NCBI GenBank assembly: GCA_003164415.1
Contig: PLTK01000238.1
Location: forward strand, 5,243-12,243
DNA length: 7,001 bases
DNA from: Methanobacterium sp.
GTDB lineage: Archaea > Methanobacteriota > Methanobacteria > Methanobacteriales > Methanobacteriaceae
Direction of reading: 5' to 3'
In this document: positions 5,689-7,001 of the stretch, one piece after another
How positions within the stretch are numbered: position 1 is the stretch's first letter
How the letters are laid out: each line of letters starts with the position of its first letter
Notes under the pieces: model-generated
Database searches by the model: none
What the model saw: only the letters and a program-made list of their open reading frames with translations
Told to the model about the DNA's origin: nothing
Made by a program: the position numbers and the translations under genes

Positions 5689-6360
5689 TTGATACTCGTA
5701 CCCGACGTTGTTTCCCCTGTGGTTGTTGCAATATATGCACCGGCTGTATTTGTGGGAATAATTGTTGCACTTATCGGACTATTTGGAATATCAATCGAGA
5801 AAAATGATCTCCAAGTCCTTATACTCACAGATATTGTGGGAGTAGCCATGCTGATAATAGTTGCTGCAGTTGGAACCGACCTTGCAGAGTCTCTTGTACT
5901 ACCAGGTTTGGTTGTGGAACTGGCAGAAATCTTAGCTATATGCGAAATACTTATGAGTCGTGAAATGCGTAAAACAGGTAAATCAGTCGCATTAATACCA
6001 ACACCATTAAATTTTGACATGGAAGTACTACAAACAGCACCGGTATTTATAGCGATAATACTCGTTATATACGGAGCGTTCCTATCCGGATTTACAGGTG
6101 GTGCAATAGCAGGAGGAGGTATACTCTTCTATGTCATGTCATTAACAGTCAGAGGACTACCATCAGACCTTTGGGAAGGTATTGCAGGAGCATCTGGTAT
6201 TGCATGGTGTTTATGGTTAATAGGATTTATAATACTGTTTGTATTCCCAAACTACTGGTTGTTAGGATTAATGTTAGCTGCATTTGGAGTATTTATTAAG
6301 GTTGCATTTAAAGCAGGCCTAATAGGTGTTATGAACAGAGAAGAATTTAGAAAGGAGTAA
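5689..6360 (+). CDS. ehaG: Energy-converting hydrogenase A subunit G (EhaG): NuoK/MrpC-like N-terminus with extra C-terminal membrane domain
   Basis: This is a 223-residue membrane protein. Residues about 15-92 give three helices that line up with NuoK/MrpC. The second carries D48 in LILTDIVGVAM, at the place of NuoK Glu36, and the third carries E80 in VELAEILAICEIL, at the place of NuoK Glu72; both are on the proton path in complex I. A polar linker (93-113) leads to a second membrane part (about 116-210) absent from NuoK. Its FTGGAIAGGGILFYVMS (135-151) faintly recalls the PGGGFxGG motif of MrpB/MbhF. As I recall, the family was catalogued as DUF2105. It starts at TTG one base after the ehaF stop with a strong AGGAGG. 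ehaH follows after 4 nt. The EhaG call is firm; residue equivalences are alignments by eye. Confidence 0.87.
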   Translation: MILVPDVVSPVVVAIYAPAVFVGIIVALIGLFGISIEKNDLQVLILTDIVGVAMLIIVAAVGTDLAESLVLPGLVVELAEILAICEILMSREMRKTGKSVALIPTPLNFDMEVLQTAPVFIAIILVIYGAFLSGFTGGAIAGGGILFYVMSLTVRGLPSDLWEGIAGASGIAWCLWLIGFIILFVFPNYWLLGLMLAAFGVFIKVAFKAGLIGVMNREEFRKE

Positions 6361-6364
6361 TCAC

Positions 6365-7001
6365 ATGGTTGTATCAATATTAGGCTCACAATTAATCGGA
6401 ATCATACCCCTTGGAGATATTGTATTCTATATGACCTCCTTTAACCTGTTCATGTTCGCAGCAGCACTTGCATTTACATTTATCATAGCCATAAGTAAAA
6501 CCGAAACACAAGTTGAAGCAGAATTTGGTTCACTTGGAGACAGAGAAATAAAAGTTGCCAAGAAAGAATTCAAGTTCAGACGTTTCCTTGCAATTATATG
6601 TGGAATTGCAACAGCTGGTGCCATGGTAACAGGTGATCTTTTCGATTTCACACTATTCGTATGTTTAATTGGAATAGTAAACATCGGTATTGTTAGTGCT
6701 GTTAAACAGGTAGATGTGTTAGATTCAGCATTCCAATACGGATTAATAGCTATGATAGCATCAACACCATTATTTGTCGGTGCATCTCTAATATTAGCTG
6801 CAACTGGAACAATAAGCATATTAGCAATCAACAGTTTAACCTATACAACCCCAATGATGCTTTTTGGTTCAATATTATTATTTCTAGGAGTTGCAGGAGA
6901 AACAGGAGTTGCTCCTTTCTTTGCAACTAAAGCAGAAATGTTCAGGACACCGGGTTCTCCATTCTTACTTATAATCCACCTGAGCTCACTTCTTATAATA
7001 G
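6365..7001 (+). CDS. ehaH: Energy-converting hydrogenase A subunit H (EhaH), antiporter-like NuoL/MrpD homologue, 3' end outside window
   Basis: The first 212 codons are visible and the frame is open at the right edge. The start is ATG after AGGAG (6353-6357) with 7-nt spacing, 4 nt after ehaG. After hydrophobic N-terminal segments (about 8-43) comes a charged loop (44-73, Lys/Glu-rich), then helices. Two stretches align with the NuoL/NuoM/MrpD family: GDLFDFTLFVCLIG (90-103) with the 'DLFxxFVxxE' TM5 region, and GETGVAPFFATKAEM (178-192) through HLSSLL (205-210) with the 'GKxxxxPFHxWLPxA...H' TM7-TM8 region. In that alignment C100 replaces the TM5 glutamate and E179 replaces the TM7 lysine, while H205 fits the TM8 His. 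EhaH is expected to form the ion-translocating part of Eha. The residues beyond the window cannot be judged. Confidence 0.87.
   Translation, partial: MVVSILGSQLIGIIPLGDIVFYMTSFNLFMFAAALAFTFIIAISKTETQVEAEFGSLGDREIKVAKKEFKFRRFLAIICGIATAGAMVTGDLFDFTLFVCLIGIVNIGIVSAVKQVDVLDSAFQYGLIAMIASTPLFVGASLILAATGTISILAINSLTYTTPMMLFGSILLFLGVAGETGVAPFFATKAEMFRTPGSPFLLIIHLSSLLII

Noticed and set aside
5658..6020. Minus-strand open frame of 120 codons opposite ehaG
   Set aside because: Its Ser/Thr/Ile-rich translation is typical of the antisense of a hydrophobic membrane protein gene; ehaG is clearly the coding strand.
6427..6831. Minus-strand open frame of 134 codons opposite ehaH
   Set aside because: ehaH has a good start, ribosome site and antiporter-family motifs on the plus strand; the antisense protein shows no recognisable domain.

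Overview
The window looks like a piece of the chromosome of a hydrogenotrophic methanogen of the order Methanobacteriales, most likely a mesophilic Methanobacterium-like species. The reasons are the front part of an eha operon (energy-converting [NiFe] hydrogenase A), AT-rich archaeal intergenic DNA with TATA-type promoter elements, GGTG/GGAGG ribosome binding sites, and neighbouring DUF1616 and DUF2206 membrane proteins typical of these methanogens. Assignments come from reading the proteins by eye; no database search was run.

Left part (1-3233): a cell-surface / glycan neighbourhood. On the minus strand are the first 37 codons of an NAD-dependent sugar-nucleotide epimerase, running off the left edge, and upstream of it a short DUF1616 protein with one membrane anchor and seven N-glycosylation sequons. 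Across a 255-bp AT-rich divergent spacer, on the plus strand, lies a 793-residue polytopic DUF2206 membrane protein with a soluble C-terminal domain, possibly a GT-C-like glycosyltransferase.

Right part (3471-7001): after a 237-bp spacer with a T-rich candidate terminator and a clear TATA box comes the tightly packed run ehaA-B-C-D-E-F-G-H, with ehaH cut by the right edge. Most junctions overlap by 4-8 bp or abut. The exceptions are ehaB-ehaC (73 bp, holding a possible 17-codon ORF) and ehaC-ehaD (60 bp). The TATA box sits so close to the ehaA ATG that the transcript is probably leaderless at its 5' end. ehaE, ehaF and ehaG all appear to start with TTG.

How the genes work together: Eha couples H2-dependent ferredoxin reduction to an ion gradient, supplying low-potential electrons that replenish methanogenesis. 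The visible genes all encode small membrane subunits; the catalytic [NiFe] and ferredoxin subunits of this operon normally lie further downstream. Read residue by residue, the run resembles an Mrp/Mbh ion-translocation module: MrpF-like EhaC, MbhD-like EhaD, MbhE-like EhaF, NuoK/MrpC-like EhaG and NuoL/MrpD-like EhaH. EhaG keeps the NuoK acidic pair (D48, E80), but EhaH seems to lack the canonical TM5 glutamate and TM7 lysine of antiporter-like subunits. That is the most interesting mechanistic observation here. I see no mobile element, CRISPR array, tRNA or rRNA.
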